Source: Paraburkholderia nodosa DSM 21604 (GTDB lineage: Bacteria > Pseudomonadota > Gammaproteobacteria > Burkholderiales > Burkholderiaceae). From it: a stretch of 57,968 nucleotides of DNA. Shown here piece after piece: positions 8,967 through 17,901 of the stretch; the stretch's first letter is position 1, and the number at the start of each line of letters is the position of its first letter. The notes beneath the pieces were generated by a model. It ran no database searches, was not told the DNA's origin, and saw nothing but the letters and a program-made list of their open reading frames with translations. The position numbers were made by a program, and so were the translations under genes. The stretch spans positions 1 to 57,968 of the forward strand of contig NZ_JAFA01000049.1 of assembly GCF_000519185.1 (NCBI RefSeq), given 5' to 3'.

Positions 8967-10678
8967 GCCTGTCGCTCCTTGCTGCCTTGTATGCCGGTTA
9001 TGCCGATCGTGTCGCTTTCGTCGTTCGCCGGCTGTGTCACGTAACCCATTGCCCGATCATGGCCGCGCGCCGCTGCGCTGCGCTTCGCTGGATTGCCATA
9101 GCCGCCGCCGCCCGGCGTTTCGAGGCGCACGCGCTCGCCGCGCGTGAGGCTGATGCCCAGCATCTTCGAAGCCATGGGAGGGCTGTGCCATTCCCCCTCG
9201 TGCTGATAGCGAAACACATTGGGCACCGAGGCCTCGCCGCCCGCGATGCCCTGCGGCGCCGAACGGCCGCGCTCGCCGAACACGAAAGCCTGTGCGCTCT
9301 CTTCGAGCAATTCGATCTCGTAGATGGCGCCGAGGCCACCGCGGTGCTCGCCGTCGCCCGCTGAGTCGGGGCGCAGCGCCCACTGCGTGAAGCGCACGGG
9401 GTACGCGGCTTCGAGGATCTCCACGGGCGGAATCGTCGCCGTCGAGATCGGGGCGTTGCCGTGCGAGAGGCCGTCGCCGTCGGCGTGTCCGCCGTGTCCG
9501 CCGCCGAAGAAGCTGAACATGACCCAGCGCTGGCCCTTGCGTTCCGGGTCGCTGCGGTAGCCCGCGATCGACAGCGCATTGATGGTCCCGTACGCCTGGG
9601 CCATGGCGCGCTCGGGCGCGGCCTTGGCCATTGCGCAGAAGATCACGTCGATCATGCGCAGAATGGTTTCGGTGTAGCCGCCCACCGGGCGCGGGCGCTG
9701 CGCCGAGATCAGCAGGTCGTCGGACAGTGCGAAGTCGACGGCGTCGAGCACGCCTGCATTCGCTGGCACGTCGGGGAACAGATGCTTGAGCGCCACGTAG
9801 CACGCCGCAATCGCCGTGGCGCGCGAGATGTTGACCGGCCCGAGGCAAGCGGGCGAGGTGCCCGCGAAGTCGAGCGTGAGCGTGTCGCCGGCCACGCGCA
9901 TGGTGAGCGCGATGGTGAGCGGCTCGTCGCGTACGCCGTCGTTGTCGAGCGTGTCCTGGTAGGTGTATTCACCGTCGGGCAACGCGGCAATATGCGCGCG
10001 CATGAGCTTCACGGCGCGCTCGCGCAGCAGGCCGAGCGCGTCTTGCACCGTGGCGTCGCCATATACGTCGAGCAGATCGGCGAGGCGTTTCGCGCCGAGT
10101 TCAAGCGCGGCGAGCTGGCCGTTCAGGTCGCCCCACAAGCTATCGGGCAGGCGCGTGTTGGCCTTGAGAATCGCGAGCACGTCGGGGTCGAGTGTGCCGC
10201 CGCGCACGATGCGCACGGGGGGGATCTGCACGGCTTCCTGCCAGCATTCGGTGGCGGCCGGATTGTAGTTGCCCGGCACCGCGCCGCCCACATCGTGCCA
10301 GTGCGCGGCCGAAGCGAGGTAGCAGTAAAGCTTGCCGCCGCGAAACACGGGGCGCACGAGTTTGAAGTCGTTTGCGTGCGTGCCGCCTTCGTACGGGTCG
10401 TTGAAGAGCCAGACATCGCCCTCGCGCATGCCGCCGCGTTCGGCTGCCGCGCGCGCGGCAGCCTGCACGGCGAAGGCCATCGCGCCCACGAACACGGGCA
10501 GGCCCGACTTGCCCTGCACGAGCGTCGCGCCGCTCGCGGCGTCATAGATGCCGTGGCAGGCGTCGTGAGCCTCGGCGATGATCGGATTGAAGGCGCTGCG
10601 GTACAGGGTCGCGTCCATTTCGTCGGCGATCTGTTCCAGCCGGCCTTTGAGGACCGCAAGGGTGACGGGATCTAGCAT
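8963..10678 (-). CDS. hyuB: Hydantoinase/oxoprolinase B subunit
   Basis: 571 residues from the ATG at 10678, which overlaps the small-subunit dehydratase stop by seven bases. Family hallmarks are DPVTLAVLKGRLEQIADEMD at the start, FNPIIAEAHDACHGIYDA, the histidine-rich loop WLFNDPYEGGTHANDFKLV, and the glycine-rich end ETPGGGGYGNPAKR. The longer open frame to 10855 runs through the upstream gene and is not the true start. It acts with HyuA as a heteromeric cytoplasmic ATP-dependent cyclic-amide hydrolase. The order leuC-leuD-hyuB-hyuA without gaps ties ring opening to the hydratase step. Confidence 0.92.
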   Translation of the reverse strand: MLDPVTLAVLKGRLEQIADEMDATLYRSAFNPIIAEAHDACHGIYDAASGATLVQGKSGLPVFVGAMAFAVQAAARAAAERGGMREGDVWLFNDPYEGGTHANDFKLVRPVFRGGKLYCYLASAAHWHDVGGAVPGNYNPAATECWQEAVQIPPVRIVRGGTLDPDVLAILKANTRLPDSLWGDLNGQLAALELGAKRLADLLDVYGDATVQDALGLLRERAVKLMRAHIAALPDGEYTYQDTLDNDGVRDEPLTIALTMRVAGDTLTLDFAGTSPACLGPVNISRATAIAACYVALKHLFPDVPANAGVLDAVDFALSDDLLISAQRPRPVGGYTETILRMIDVIFCAMAKAAPERAMAQAYGTINALSIAGYRSDPERKGQRWVMFSFFGGGHGGHADGDGLSHGNAPISTATIPPVEILEAAYPVRFTQWALRPDSAGDGEHRGGLGAIYEIELLEESAQAFVFGERGRSAPQGIAGGEASVPNVFRYQHEGEWHSPPMASKMLGISLTRGERVRLETPGGGGYGNPAKRSAAARGHDRAMGYVTQPANDESDTIGITGIQGSKERQA

Positions 10679-11217
10679 GATGAAGCTCCGTTGGATTTCG
10701 GATAGCGCTGCTTGAGCAGATTCAGCAGGCCTCCGGCGTCGACCATGTCGAGGAGGAACCCCGGCACGCTTTCGCAGGCAAGGCGGCTGCCGTCGGCGCG
10801 TTCGATGTAGCCTTCGCGCGGTGCGAGCGCGAGGGCTTCGCCCTCGGCAATGCACGGCGCGTCGGCGCAGGTGAGCAGCAAGAGCCCCACGTTGAAGGCG
10901 TTGCGGAAAAAGAGACCGCTGAACGACGGCGCGATGACCGCGCGCACGCCGAGTTGCACGAGGGCGGCAGGGGCTTGCTCGCGCGAGGAGCCGATGCCGA
11001 AGCCGGGCCCCGCCACGAGCACGTCACCTGGCTGCACGTTGGCGGCAAACTCGGGGCGCACGCGTTGCAGGCAGTGGCGCGCGATCTCGTCGATGCCGAA
11101 TTTCATGTAGGCGCCGGGCGCGAGCGCATCGGTGTCGATGTCGGCGCCCACGCACCAGGCGCGATGACGCGTGTCGAGCGCCGAGGCTGCGGAAGAAGTA
11201 TGGACTGCGAAATTCAT
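10672..11217 (-). CDS. Aconitase-family small (swivel) subunit, LeuD-like
   Basis: 181 residues from the ATG at 11217, four bases after the large-subunit stop; a TTG at 11229 is an alternative start. The swivel-domain signature GPGFGIGSSREQAPAAL is intact, followed by APSFSGLFFRNAFNVGLL. Together with the large subunit it forms a heterodimeric hydro-lyase of the isopropylmalate isomerase type. Relatives hydrate maleate, citraconate or dimethylmaleate. There is no leucine-pathway gene (leuB or leuA) nearby, and the operon is catabolic, so a role in leucine synthesis is unlikely. I therefore give no leuD symbol. Confidence 0.88.
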   Translation of the reverse strand: MNFAVHTSSAASALDTRHRAWCVGADIDTDALAPGAYMKFGIDEIARHCLQRVRPEFAANVQPGDVLVAGPGFGIGSSREQAPAALVQLGVRAVIAPSFSGLFFRNAFNVGLLLLTCADAPCIAEGEALALAPREGYIERADGSRLACESVPGFLLDMVDAGGLLNLLKQRYPKSNGASSC

Positions 11218-11221
11218 TGGC

Positions 11222-12481
11222 TCAGGCAAGCATGTCGCGCGCGTCGGCGATACGACCGGCGAGCGCGGCCGCGGCGACGGAGTAGGGGGACCCCAGGTAG
11301 ACCTGGGCCGTTTCGGCGCCCATGCGCCCTTTGAAATTGCGCGCCGTGCTCGAGAGCACGGTAGCGCCTTCGGGAATCGAACCGCCGTAGCCGGCGCACG
11401 CTCCGCACGAATTGGCGAGCACCTGTGCGCCCGCTTCGCGCAGCACGTCCATCACGCCTTCGCGCGCCGCCTGCGCTTCGTCGCGCGCCGAAGCGGGCGC
11501 GACCACAAAGCGCAGCCCGTCGGCCACGCGGCGGCCCTTAAGCACGCGGGCCGCGGCGCGCAGGTCTTCGAGCTTCGCGCCCGTGCAGGCACCGAGGTAC
11601 GCAACGTCCACGGCCACGCCGTCGAACGCGTGCACGGGTTGCGTGTTCGCGGGGCTATGCGGCGCGGCGATCTGCGGGACGAGCGTGCTCGCGTCGAAGC
11701 AGTGGACTTCTGCGGCGGCGTCTGGGTCGCCTTGCCAGCGCACCACGTCGATCTCGTCGGTCACGCCAACCGAGCGCAGGTAATCGAGTGTCACTGCATC
11801 GGGGGCGACGAGGCCGACCTGCGAGCCCAACTCGGCGCTCATGTTCGAGAGCGTCATGCGCTCCTGCATCGAGAGCGCGCGCACCGCCTCGCCGCAGAAC
11901 TCCATCGCCTGATAGCGCCCGCCATTCATGCCGAAGCGGCCGATCATGTGCAGCATCATGTCCTTGGCGGTGACGCCGTCGGCCAGCCGGCCTTCCCAGC
12001 ACATCCGGATCGTTTCGGGCACCTTCACCCAGATCTCGCCCGACACCGCCACGCCCAGCATCTCTGTGCTGCCGATGCCGAACATGTACGCGCCGAACGC
12101 GCCGCCGGTGGGCGAGTGCGAGTCGCCGCCCACGCAGAACATGCCGGGGCGCAGATGGCCGTGCTCGGGCAGCACGACGTGGCAGATGCCCACGGAGTCA
12201 TAGACGTTGGGCAGCGACTGCTGCGCGGCCCAGTCTCGCGCAATGCGCACGATGCGGCGCGATTCGTCGTCCTGCGCGGGCACGTAGTGGTCGAGCACGA
12301 GCACGACTCTCGATTTGTCCCACAGCGTTGCGCCGAGCGTGTCGAGCATAGGCTGGAGGCGGCGTGGGCCACTCGAATCATGGAACATCGCGAGGTCGAC
12401 GCGGCAGGTGACGATTTCTCCCACGGCCACCGTGTCACGGCCGCACGCTGCGGCCAGCAGTTTTTGAGTCAGCGTTTGCAT
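11222..12481 (-). CDS. Aconitase-family large subunit, LeuC/dimethylmaleate-hydratase-like
   Basis: 419 residues, matching the short LeuC/HacA/DmdA group. The [4Fe-4S] ligands are visible in LGACTGAKLEDLRAAA and SCGACAGYGG, together with FCVGGDSHSPTGGAFGAYMFG and STARNFKGRMG. The enzyme should add or remove water on a dicarboxylate. The clostridial dimethylmaleate hydratase DmdAB of nicotinate breakdown is a known homologue and is paired there with an isocitrate-lyase-type dimethylmalate lyase, as here. The gene lies 73 bases after the first GntR gene; a GGAG lies rather far (about 17 bases) from the ATG. It probably belongs to the transcript started at the GntR promoter. Confidence 0.88.
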   Translation of the reverse strand: MQTLTQKLLAAACGRDTVAVGEIVTCRVDLAMFHDSSGPRRLQPMLDTLGATLWDKSRVVLVLDHYVPAQDDESRRIVRIARDWAAQQSLPNVYDSVGICHVVLPEHGHLRPGMFCVGGDSHSPTGGAFGAYMFGIGSTEMLGVAVSGEIWVKVPETIRMCWEGRLADGVTAKDMMLHMIGRFGMNGGRYQAMEFCGEAVRALSMQERMTLSNMSAELGSQVGLVAPDAVTLDYLRSVGVTDEIDVVRWQGDPDAAAEVHCFDASTLVPQIAAPHSPANTQPVHAFDGVAVDVAYLGACTGAKLEDLRAAARVLKGRRVADGLRFVVAPASARDEAQAAREGVMDVLREAGAQVLANSCGACAGYGGSIPEGATVLSSTARNFKGRMGAETAQVYLGSPYSVAAAALAGRIADARDMLA

Positions 12482-12554
12482 GTCGAAAATTGATTACGCT
12501 CCGGAAGAGACCGGGAAAATGCAGCATGAATCCATGAGCGTGACTCCGGAAGAT

Positions 12555-13355
12555 TCACCAGGTTTGGACGGTCAAATCTTCGCTAACCGACACTTTGGCG
12601 TCGACGTCGCCGACGCGGGAAAGCTGCAACTGGTACTGGTAGCGATCCGGCCGGTAGAGGCCTTGCAGCAGTTGAATCGGACGGTCCTGGCTATCGCGCA
12701 CGAGGCGCGTGACGGAGAGCAATGCGGAACCCACCGCCACGTCGAGATGGCGGGCGATCACGGCATCGGCCAGACGTGCCCGGATGGTTTGCGTGCTGGC
12801 GCCCAGTTCGACGCCTGCTTCCTCGAGCAAGACCAGCAGGGGCTTGCGTTCGAGCGCCTTTCGGCTGATCGGGGCGAGGCCAGCCGGCACGTGCGTGGTG
12901 ATGTGCGAGATCGGCCCGGATTGAGCACTACGCACGCGAATGCTTTTATGGACGAGTGCACCCGCTTCGAGTGAAAGCGCTTTCGCGACCGCGTCGGTTG
13001 CGTGCACAACGGTACTGTCGATCACGTGCACGCGCGTGCGCAGACCCATCGTGACGATGTTGCCAAGCAGGCCGTTCAAGTGGGCGGTTTCGCGAGAATC
13101 CTGCGGTGTCTTGCCATCGCCTGCGTTGCGGGCCTGATGCAGTGGCCAGGTTCCAAGGCCGGGCCGGCGCATGATCAGCCCATCGGCTACCAGCATTTCG
13201 AGCGACTTGCGAATGGTGATGCGGCCCACGCCGAATTGATCGGCGAGATGATGTTCTCCGGGTACGCCGTCGCGATCGAAACGTCCTTCCTGCAACTGCT
13301 CACGCAGGATGAGATAGATCTGGTGATACTTGGGCAGGGGAAGAGACATATCCAT
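12555..13355 (-). CDS. GntR-family (HutC/UTRA) regulator, copy 1
   Basis: 266 residues from the ATG at 13355 (MDMSLPLPKYHQIYL). The N-terminal winged helix-turn-helix spans roughly residues 5-75 (GVPGEHHLADQFGVGRITIR, then GLIMRRPGLGTWPL). A UTRA ligand-binding domain follows to ~245 (HKSIRVRSAQSGPISHITTH). An open frame continues 12 codons further upstream, but those codons overlie the promoter. The -10 box at 13363-13368 puts the transcript start next to this ATG and there is no Shine-Dalgarno sequence, so a leaderless message is likely. It is a clear paralogue of the regulator at 16909-17688 and heads the leuCD-hyuBA operon. It probably senses a pathway intermediate. Confidence 0.88.
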   Translation of the reverse strand: MDMSLPLPKYHQIYLILREQLQEGRFDRDGVPGEHHLADQFGVGRITIRKSLEMLVADGLIMRRPGLGTWPLHQARNAGDGKTPQDSRETAHLNGLLGNIVTMGLRTRVHVIDSTVVHATDAVAKALSLEAGALVHKSIRVRSAQSGPISHITTHVPAGLAPISRKALERKPLLVLLEEAGVELGASTQTIRARLADAVIARHLDVAVGSALLSVTRLVRDSQDRPIQLLQGLYRPDRYQYQLQLSRVGDVDAKVSVSEDLTVQTW

Positions 13356-13362
13356 GAACGGC

Positions 13363-13418
13363 ATTTTCGAAGTGTCGTATTGTTCCGTCAACCGAACAAA
13401 CCACGTCGTGAATTGTTC
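13363..13418 (-). promoter_or_regulatory. Regulon promoter/operator A (GntR copy 1 and operon)
   Basis: On the minus strand: -35 TTGACG (13386-13391), 17-bp spacer, -10 GAAAAT (13363-13368). Upstream of the -35 lie GAACA (plus-strand 13394-13398) and TGTTC (13414-13418), inverted with a 15-bp spacer. The -35 also sits inside a perfect inverted pair, TTGTTC-N8-GAACAA. The same layout occurs at four other places in the window. Confidence 0.7.
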
Positions 13419-13552
13419 TATCGGGAAAACACTTAAACGGTGTTGAGTGGCTGCGTTAAGAAACGTCCTTGGTGCGGCGTTGATGCTGCACAGGGCTCTT
13501 TGGCATCACGCCTGCGCTTGCGCCACGACGCGGGTCGTGCAATGGCTTGTCG

Positions 13553-14958
13553 TCACCGTGCTGCGCGCGGCGGTGTTGAGAGCAGATCGATGAGCGGGCG
13601 GCAGCTTGGCGCGCGATCGATCCCCATGACAGCCCGCTCGATTTCGGCCGAAAGCGTTTTTCCCCAAACCGGGTGCGCCAGGCGCCGGAACTTCGCGACG
13701 ATCGCATCGAACGAATAGGGCGTTTCGGTATCGCCCCGATTGACACGTGTTTCGCCACTCAGACGCCGGCCATGCTTGAGCGTGATGGTCAGCCGCGCCG
13801 GTCGCTCGGCGGGCAGCGCGGCCGTCATTGCCATGTCTTCGCGAATTCGGACTTTCGCTGCGATCTCGATGATCGTGGGGTTGTCGAGCGCCTCCTGGCG
13901 GAACGCTTGAGGAGACGCCTCACCGTACACGAGCGTGGTAGCCAGCGCGAAGGGAATCGAGAATTTGCCGGCAAGCATGGTGCGGGGCGTGGGCGAGTCG
14001 AGTTGCGCCGCCCAGCTATACGTGTCGACATCGATCGATTCAATGGCTTCGGGGGCAATACGCCCGCCTTCACCGTGCATCAGTGTTTGCAGCACATCGA
14101 GTGACGCATGCGTATAACGGCAGGCCGCGTGCATCTTGAAGTAATTGCGCGCAATCTCCCAGCGCTCGCCGAGGCGATCCAACATGGCGTCAGGCGAGAA
14201 CTCGTCGGCGATGATGCCGCCATAGACCGTTGCGACGGCATCGGCCTCGCCAGAGAGGCCGGAGCAGGCGAGGTCCCACGCGAGCAGGCCGAGTTGATTG
14301 GATAGCCCGGCGTAGGTGTTGCGTACCGTTGCCCCTTCCAGCATCGTGCGACGGCTGGTGGCGACACCAAGGCCGGCGGAGAGGTTGATCGTGTTGGCGA
14401 AGGTTGCCGCGTCGGCATTGCGAAGCGCGCTGCCACGGCAACGGCAGCGCCTACGGTTCCCCACGTTCCATGCGGATGCATCGTGACTCGCATTTTGGCG
14501 GCGATGCCGATGCGCGAGGCGATTTCGTAGCCGAGCGCCAGTGCTCGCAGCAGCGCGAGGCCGCTCTCGTCGCGGGCGCTCGCGAACAGTGCTGGAACTA
14601 CGTGGATGGCCGGGTGGCCGCGCGCGAATTGATTGCCCTCGTCGAGTTCGAGGGTCGTGCCTGCCAGCCCGCAGAGGAACGCGGCCTCGCCAGGTGTGGC
14701 GTGCCTGCCGCTACCGAGCACGAAAGCGCTCCCGCCGGTGGCGCGACGGGCGACCAGCGCCGAAACATCGCTTTCCTGCATCCCTGCCGCGATGACGCCG
14801 ATGCTGTCGAGCAAGACTAGGCGGGCGCGTTCGATCACATCTTGCGGCAACGCTTGGTCTCGCTGCGAGACGGCAAAGGCGGACCAGCGCTCGAGCCATC
14901 CCGAGCGGGGCTGTGCGAGCAGTACGCTTGCCGGGACCACAGTCGTATCGGTGATCAT
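13553..14958 (-). pseudogene. MmgE/PrpD-family dehydratase gene with a frameshift
   Basis: The ATG at 14958 has ACAGGAAAAC upstream. The first part reads a typical MmgE/PrpD N-terminus (IERARLVLLDSIGVIAAGMQ, GTTLELDEGNQFARGHPA, HPHGTWGTVGAAVAV). Near 14424-14432 the family sequence jumps to another frame (LRNADAATFANTINLSAGLG) and continues to the stop at 13553, including MHAACRYTHASLDVL. Restoring one base in the GCAGCGCGC stretch rejoins them. MmgE/PrpD enzymes dehydrate 2-methylcitrate-like compounds or decarboxylate cis-aconitate. It follows the MFS gene by 17 bases, on the same transcript. All other parts are well kept, so the break is recent or a sequencing error. Confidence 0.82.
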
Positions 14959-14975
14959 AAGTTTTCCTGTGTGAT

Positions 14976-16322
14976 TCAATTATCGGACACGGAAAGTTGG
15001 CGCATGCGAGAGGCGAGCACGGCGAACCAGCCGGCTACGATCAGCGGGACAGCGAAGCAGGCAAAGGTAATCCACAGCGGCAGCTTCGCGGCGAGCAGCG
15101 CGCCACCGACCATCGGGCCGATGATCGCACCGCCGCGGCCAATCCCCACGGCCCAGCCGATCCCCGAACTGCGCACGCGCGCGGGATAAAGCTGCGCCGA
15201 GAGCGAGTAGAAGGCGCTGAAGCCACCTTGAAGGGTGAAGCCCAGCCCGAACGCGGTGAGGAGGACGAAAGCGAGCGACAGGTGTTGAGCGAAAACCATC
15301 ATCAAGACCGCGCACAGCGTGAAAAAGAGGGCGATCAGCTTGCCGATCGAGCGGCGCACAGCGAGCCAGCCGATAACGAGATCGCCGATCACGCCGCCGA
15401 GATTGAAGATGCTGCCCGACCACAGCCCGTTGGCCTGGCTCAGGCCCGCTACCACTGCGATTTTCGGGATCCAGCTCGTCACGAAGTAGAGGACACCGAA
15501 GCTCAGAAAGGTGGAGGCCCAGAGCGCGATCGTCGCCTGGCGCAATTCCGGCGCGAGCAGGTCGCGCGGCTTTGGCAAATTGCCTGCCATGGCGCGCGGC
15601 GGCAGCGCCGGGAGTTCAGACCATCCCATACGCCGGCGCAGGCTATTGCTGAGCGCTAGCGCTCCGGCCGGCTGGCGCGATTCGAGGAACGCCACGGATT
15701 CCGGCAGCAGCGCCCAGACGAACGGCAGCAGCACGGCACTGATTGCGCCCGCACCAATGAGGGTCGCTTTCCAGCCAAAAGCCGGGATGGTGACGATTGC
15801 GACCAGCCCCGTGGCGACGGCCCCAATCGGGTAGCCGGCCTGAAAGATGCCCACGGCAAGCGAGCGGCGTCCAGCCGGCGCATATTCGCTGACCAGCGCG
15901 GCGACGCTGGCGAGCAGCGTTCCAAGTCCGATCCCGGTTAGCGCACGCAGCGCGGAAAACACGCCAATGCTGTTGGCGAAGCCGCTGCCTACCGCGCCGA
16001 TCGTCATCAGGATCAACGCCAGCAGGACGATAGGCCGCCTTCCCAGGGTGTCAGCGAAGGGGGCGACTACGACGCAGCCGACCAACATGCCGGCCAGCCC
16101 CGCGCTGAACACGACGCCGAGTGTCGCAAACCCGACGTGCCAGTCGGCCGCCATCGCTGGCGCGATATAGGACATGATGAGCAGGTCCATTCCGTCCAGT
16201 GCGTTGATGACCGTGCAGATCGCCACGACGAGGATCTGGAGCGGAGTCCAGCGGGACGTGTGCACTCGTTCCCCTTGCTGCAGGCCGGGATGCGCGTCGT
16301 TGGTGGGGAGCGTTGCGCTCAT
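14976..16322 (-). CDS. MFS transporter, aromatic-acid/H+ symporter type
   Basis: 448 residues from the ATG at 16322, which has GGAGGAAGC upstream; an open frame runs 10 codons further but lacks a ribosome site. About 12 hydrophobic helices are visible. The first helix carries the AAHS-type NALDGMDLLIMSYIAPAMA motif, and the loop 2-3 MFS signature is FADTLGRRPIVL. These carriers import carboxylated aromatic or heterocyclic acids with protons. It is followed by the MmgE/PrpD gene and preceded by two regulon promoters. A role as uptake carrier for the pathway substrate is the natural reading. Confidence 0.88.
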   Translation of the reverse strand: MSATLPTNDAHPGLQQGERVHTSRWTPLQILVVAICTVINALDGMDLLIMSYIAPAMAADWHVGFATLGVVFSAGLAGMLVGCVVVAPFADTLGRRPIVLLALILMTIGAVGSGFANSIGVFSALRALTGIGLGTLLASVAALVSEYAPAGRRSLAVGIFQAGYPIGAVATGLVAIVTIPAFGWKATLIGAGAISAVLLPFVWALLPESVAFLESRQPAGALALSNSLRRRMGWSELPALPPRAMAGNLPKPRDLLAPELRQATIALWASTFLSFGVLYFVTSWIPKIAVVAGLSQANGLWSGSIFNLGGVIGDLVIGWLAVRRSIGKLIALFFTLCAVLMMVFAQHLSLAFVLLTAFGLGFTLQGGFSAFYSLSAQLYPARVRSSGIGWAVGIGRGGAIIGPMVGGALLAAKLPLWITFACFAVPLIVAGWFAVLASRMRQLSVSDN

Positions 16323-16586
16323 GAGCTTCCTCCGATAATTTCTTTCCCTCAACTCGCGTATCGTCGCGATGGAAAGAAGTGAAAGCAGTTTTATTTAATG
16401 TCCACGCAAGTGCGCGGGGGATTCCAGTCAAGCAAATCTGCACAGCAACAAAAGATGATTCGAAACGCCGGATTAATTGATTCGTACTACATAGAAAGAT
16501 AACGTGTGTTTAGTGCTTGTTCACGATTTCCAGTCTCAACGGATGCGGAAAATGTGGAAAGGAGCGAGGCTTGTCCTATGAAAATC

Positions 16587-16642
16587 ATTCTCGATGTGCC
16601 ATATTGGTTCGTCAATGGAACAAAGAATGTATTGAAATGTTC
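16587..16642 (-). promoter_or_regulatory. Regulon promoter/operator B (MFS gene)
   Basis: Minus strand: -35 TTGACG (16610-16615), 17-bp spacer, -10 GAGAAT (16587-16592). GAACA (16618-16622) and TGTTC (16638-16642) lie upstream with 15 bp between them. It would give an untranslated leader of about 260 bases before the MFS ATG. Confidence 0.65.
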
Positions 16643-16733
16643 TGTAGGGAAAACAACTAGGCTGGAATGCCCGCGCGACGCCATGGAGCGTGACGATCGA
16701 CTAGACAGAGCCTCATAAATCGCCATGGAGACG

Positions 16734-16800
16734 AATCTGTGAGGCCCAGTTTCTATGGTCAATGGAACAAACGGGCTGGGGGATACCTTATAGGGCAAAT
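16734..16800 (-). promoter_or_regulatory. Regulon promoter/operator C (second copy before MFS gene)
   Basis: Minus strand: -35 TTGACC (16757-16762), 17-bp spacer, -10 CAGATT (16734-16739). GAACA is at 16765-16769, but the distal TGTTC half is degenerate here. Flanking bases resemble copy E more than copies A, B and D, so it belongs to a second subtype. It lies in tandem behind copy B. Confidence 0.55.
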
Positions 16801-16908
16801 CCCCAGTGGGGTGCCGCGATGGCGATGCAAGATCGAGTCACGTCAGATATCAAAGGACTATTTAGGTAATCCGGGAATGAAGGCGCGCGGAAGCGTTAGG
16901 GCAGACAG

Positions 16909-17688
16909 CTATTCGCTCACTGAAATTTTGGCGTCGATGTCGCCAACGCGTGAAAGCTGCATCTGGTATTGATAGCGGTCTGGCCGATACAGGCCTTGCA
17001 ACAACTGCACTGGGCGTTCGTTCATGTCGCGCACAAGACGCGTGACGGCGAGCAGCGCCGAGCCGACCGCCACGTCCAGGTGCCGTGCGACGTTGGCGTC
17101 GGCAAGCCGTGCGCTGACGGTTTGTGTGGCGGCGCCCAGTTTGACGCCGGCCTCTTCGAGTAGCACGAGCAGCGGCTTGCGTTCGAGTTCCTTGTGGCTG
17201 ATCGGCGCGAGGCCGTGCGGCACGTGGGTCGTAATATGGGAAATCGGGCCCGCCTGGGCGCTGCGCACGCGAATGGACTTGTGTACCGGTGCGCCCACTT
17301 CAAGGCCGAGCGCTTCAGCAATCGCTTCGCTAGCATTGACAACGGTGCTGTCGATCACCTGCACACGGGTGCGCAAACCCATGGTGAGGATATTGCCGAG
17401 CAAGCCGCTGAGATGCGCTTTTTCGCGCGAAGTACCGGGCGTCTTGCCACCGCCGGTGGGCTGGCCTTCATGGAGCGGCCAGGTGCCTAGCCCCGGGCGG
17501 CGCACAATGAGGCGATCCGCGACGAGCATTTGGAGCGCCTTGCGTATCGTGACGCGGCCCACGCCGAACTGTTCGGCCAACTGGTGCTCACCGGGCACGC
17601 CGTCGCGATCGAACTGCCCCTCCTGCAGCTGTTCACGCAAGACGAGGTAGATCTGGTGATACTTCGGCAGGGGCAGAGACATATCCAT
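16909..17688 (-). CDS. GntR-family (HutC/UTRA) regulator, copy 2
   Basis: 259 residues from the ATG at 17688 (MDMSLPLPKYHQIYLVL). It has the same two-domain structure as the regulator at 12555-13355 and is obviously homologous over its whole length, including the dimer/ligand part (ISHITTHVPHGLAPIS, LLQGLYRPDRYQYQMQLSRV). As in copy 1 there is no Shine-Dalgarno sequence, and the -10 box (17696-17701) implies transcription starting at or within two bases of the ATG. Differences cluster in the linker around residues 72-90 and at the C-terminus, which is seven residues shorter. It lies between porin and carrier. Two paralogues with matching promoters suggest cross- or autoregulation. Confidence 0.88.
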   Translation of the reverse strand: MDMSLPLPKYHQIYLVLREQLQEGQFDRDGVPGEHQLAEQFGVGRVTIRKALQMLVADRLIVRRPGLGTWPLHEGQPTGGGKTPGTSREKAHLSGLLGNILTMGLRTRVQVIDSTVVNASEAIAEALGLEVGAPVHKSIRVRSAQAGPISHITTHVPHGLAPISHKELERKPLLVLLEEAGVKLGAATQTVSARLADANVARHLDVAVGSALLAVTRLVRDMNERPVQLLQGLYRPDRYQYQMQLSRVGDIDAKISVSE

Positions 17689-17695
17689 GGCGTCG

Positions 17696-17751
17696 ATTCT
17701 CGAAGTGTCATATTGTCCCGTCAATGGAACAAAATGCGCATGGAAATGTTC
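17696..17751 (-). promoter_or_regulatory. Regulon promoter/operator D (GntR copy 2)
   Basis: Minus strand: -35 TTGACG (17719-17724), 17-bp spacer, -10 GAGAAT (17696-17701). GAACA (17727-17731) and TGTTC (17747-17751) are 15 bp apart. The -35 is flanked by TTGTTC and GGACAA, one mismatch from the perfect pair of copy A. Confidence 0.68.
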
Positions 17752-17901
17752 TATGGGGAAAACCCCTAAACGTCCCTGCCGTAATCCAAAAATGCCATCG
17801 GCGGCCGCTTGCGCGCTGCACGATGGCCTTGTACATGCAGAAGGCACGCATGACGTCGCAGGTGCAAGTCATGCGGTACCGCTCGCGGAAGAGGCGAGCG
17901 C

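Noticed and set aside
9461..10675. 404-codon plus-strand ORF
   Set aside because: Arg/His/Ala-rich shadow of hyuB in high-GC DNA; no motif and no ribosome site. The same applies to 6807-8069, 11171-12493, 30482-32104 and 48090-49418.
3991..12481. Leucine biosynthesis genes leuC/leuD
   Set aside because: No leuA or leuB nearby; the short LeuC type and operon partners point to a catabolic hydratase.
16487..16798. 103-codon minus-strand ORF before the MFS gene
   Set aside because: Its residues (FPTEHFNTFFVPLTNQYGTS) are just the translation of regulon promoter B; the similar N-terminal extension of GntR copy 2 is promoter D.
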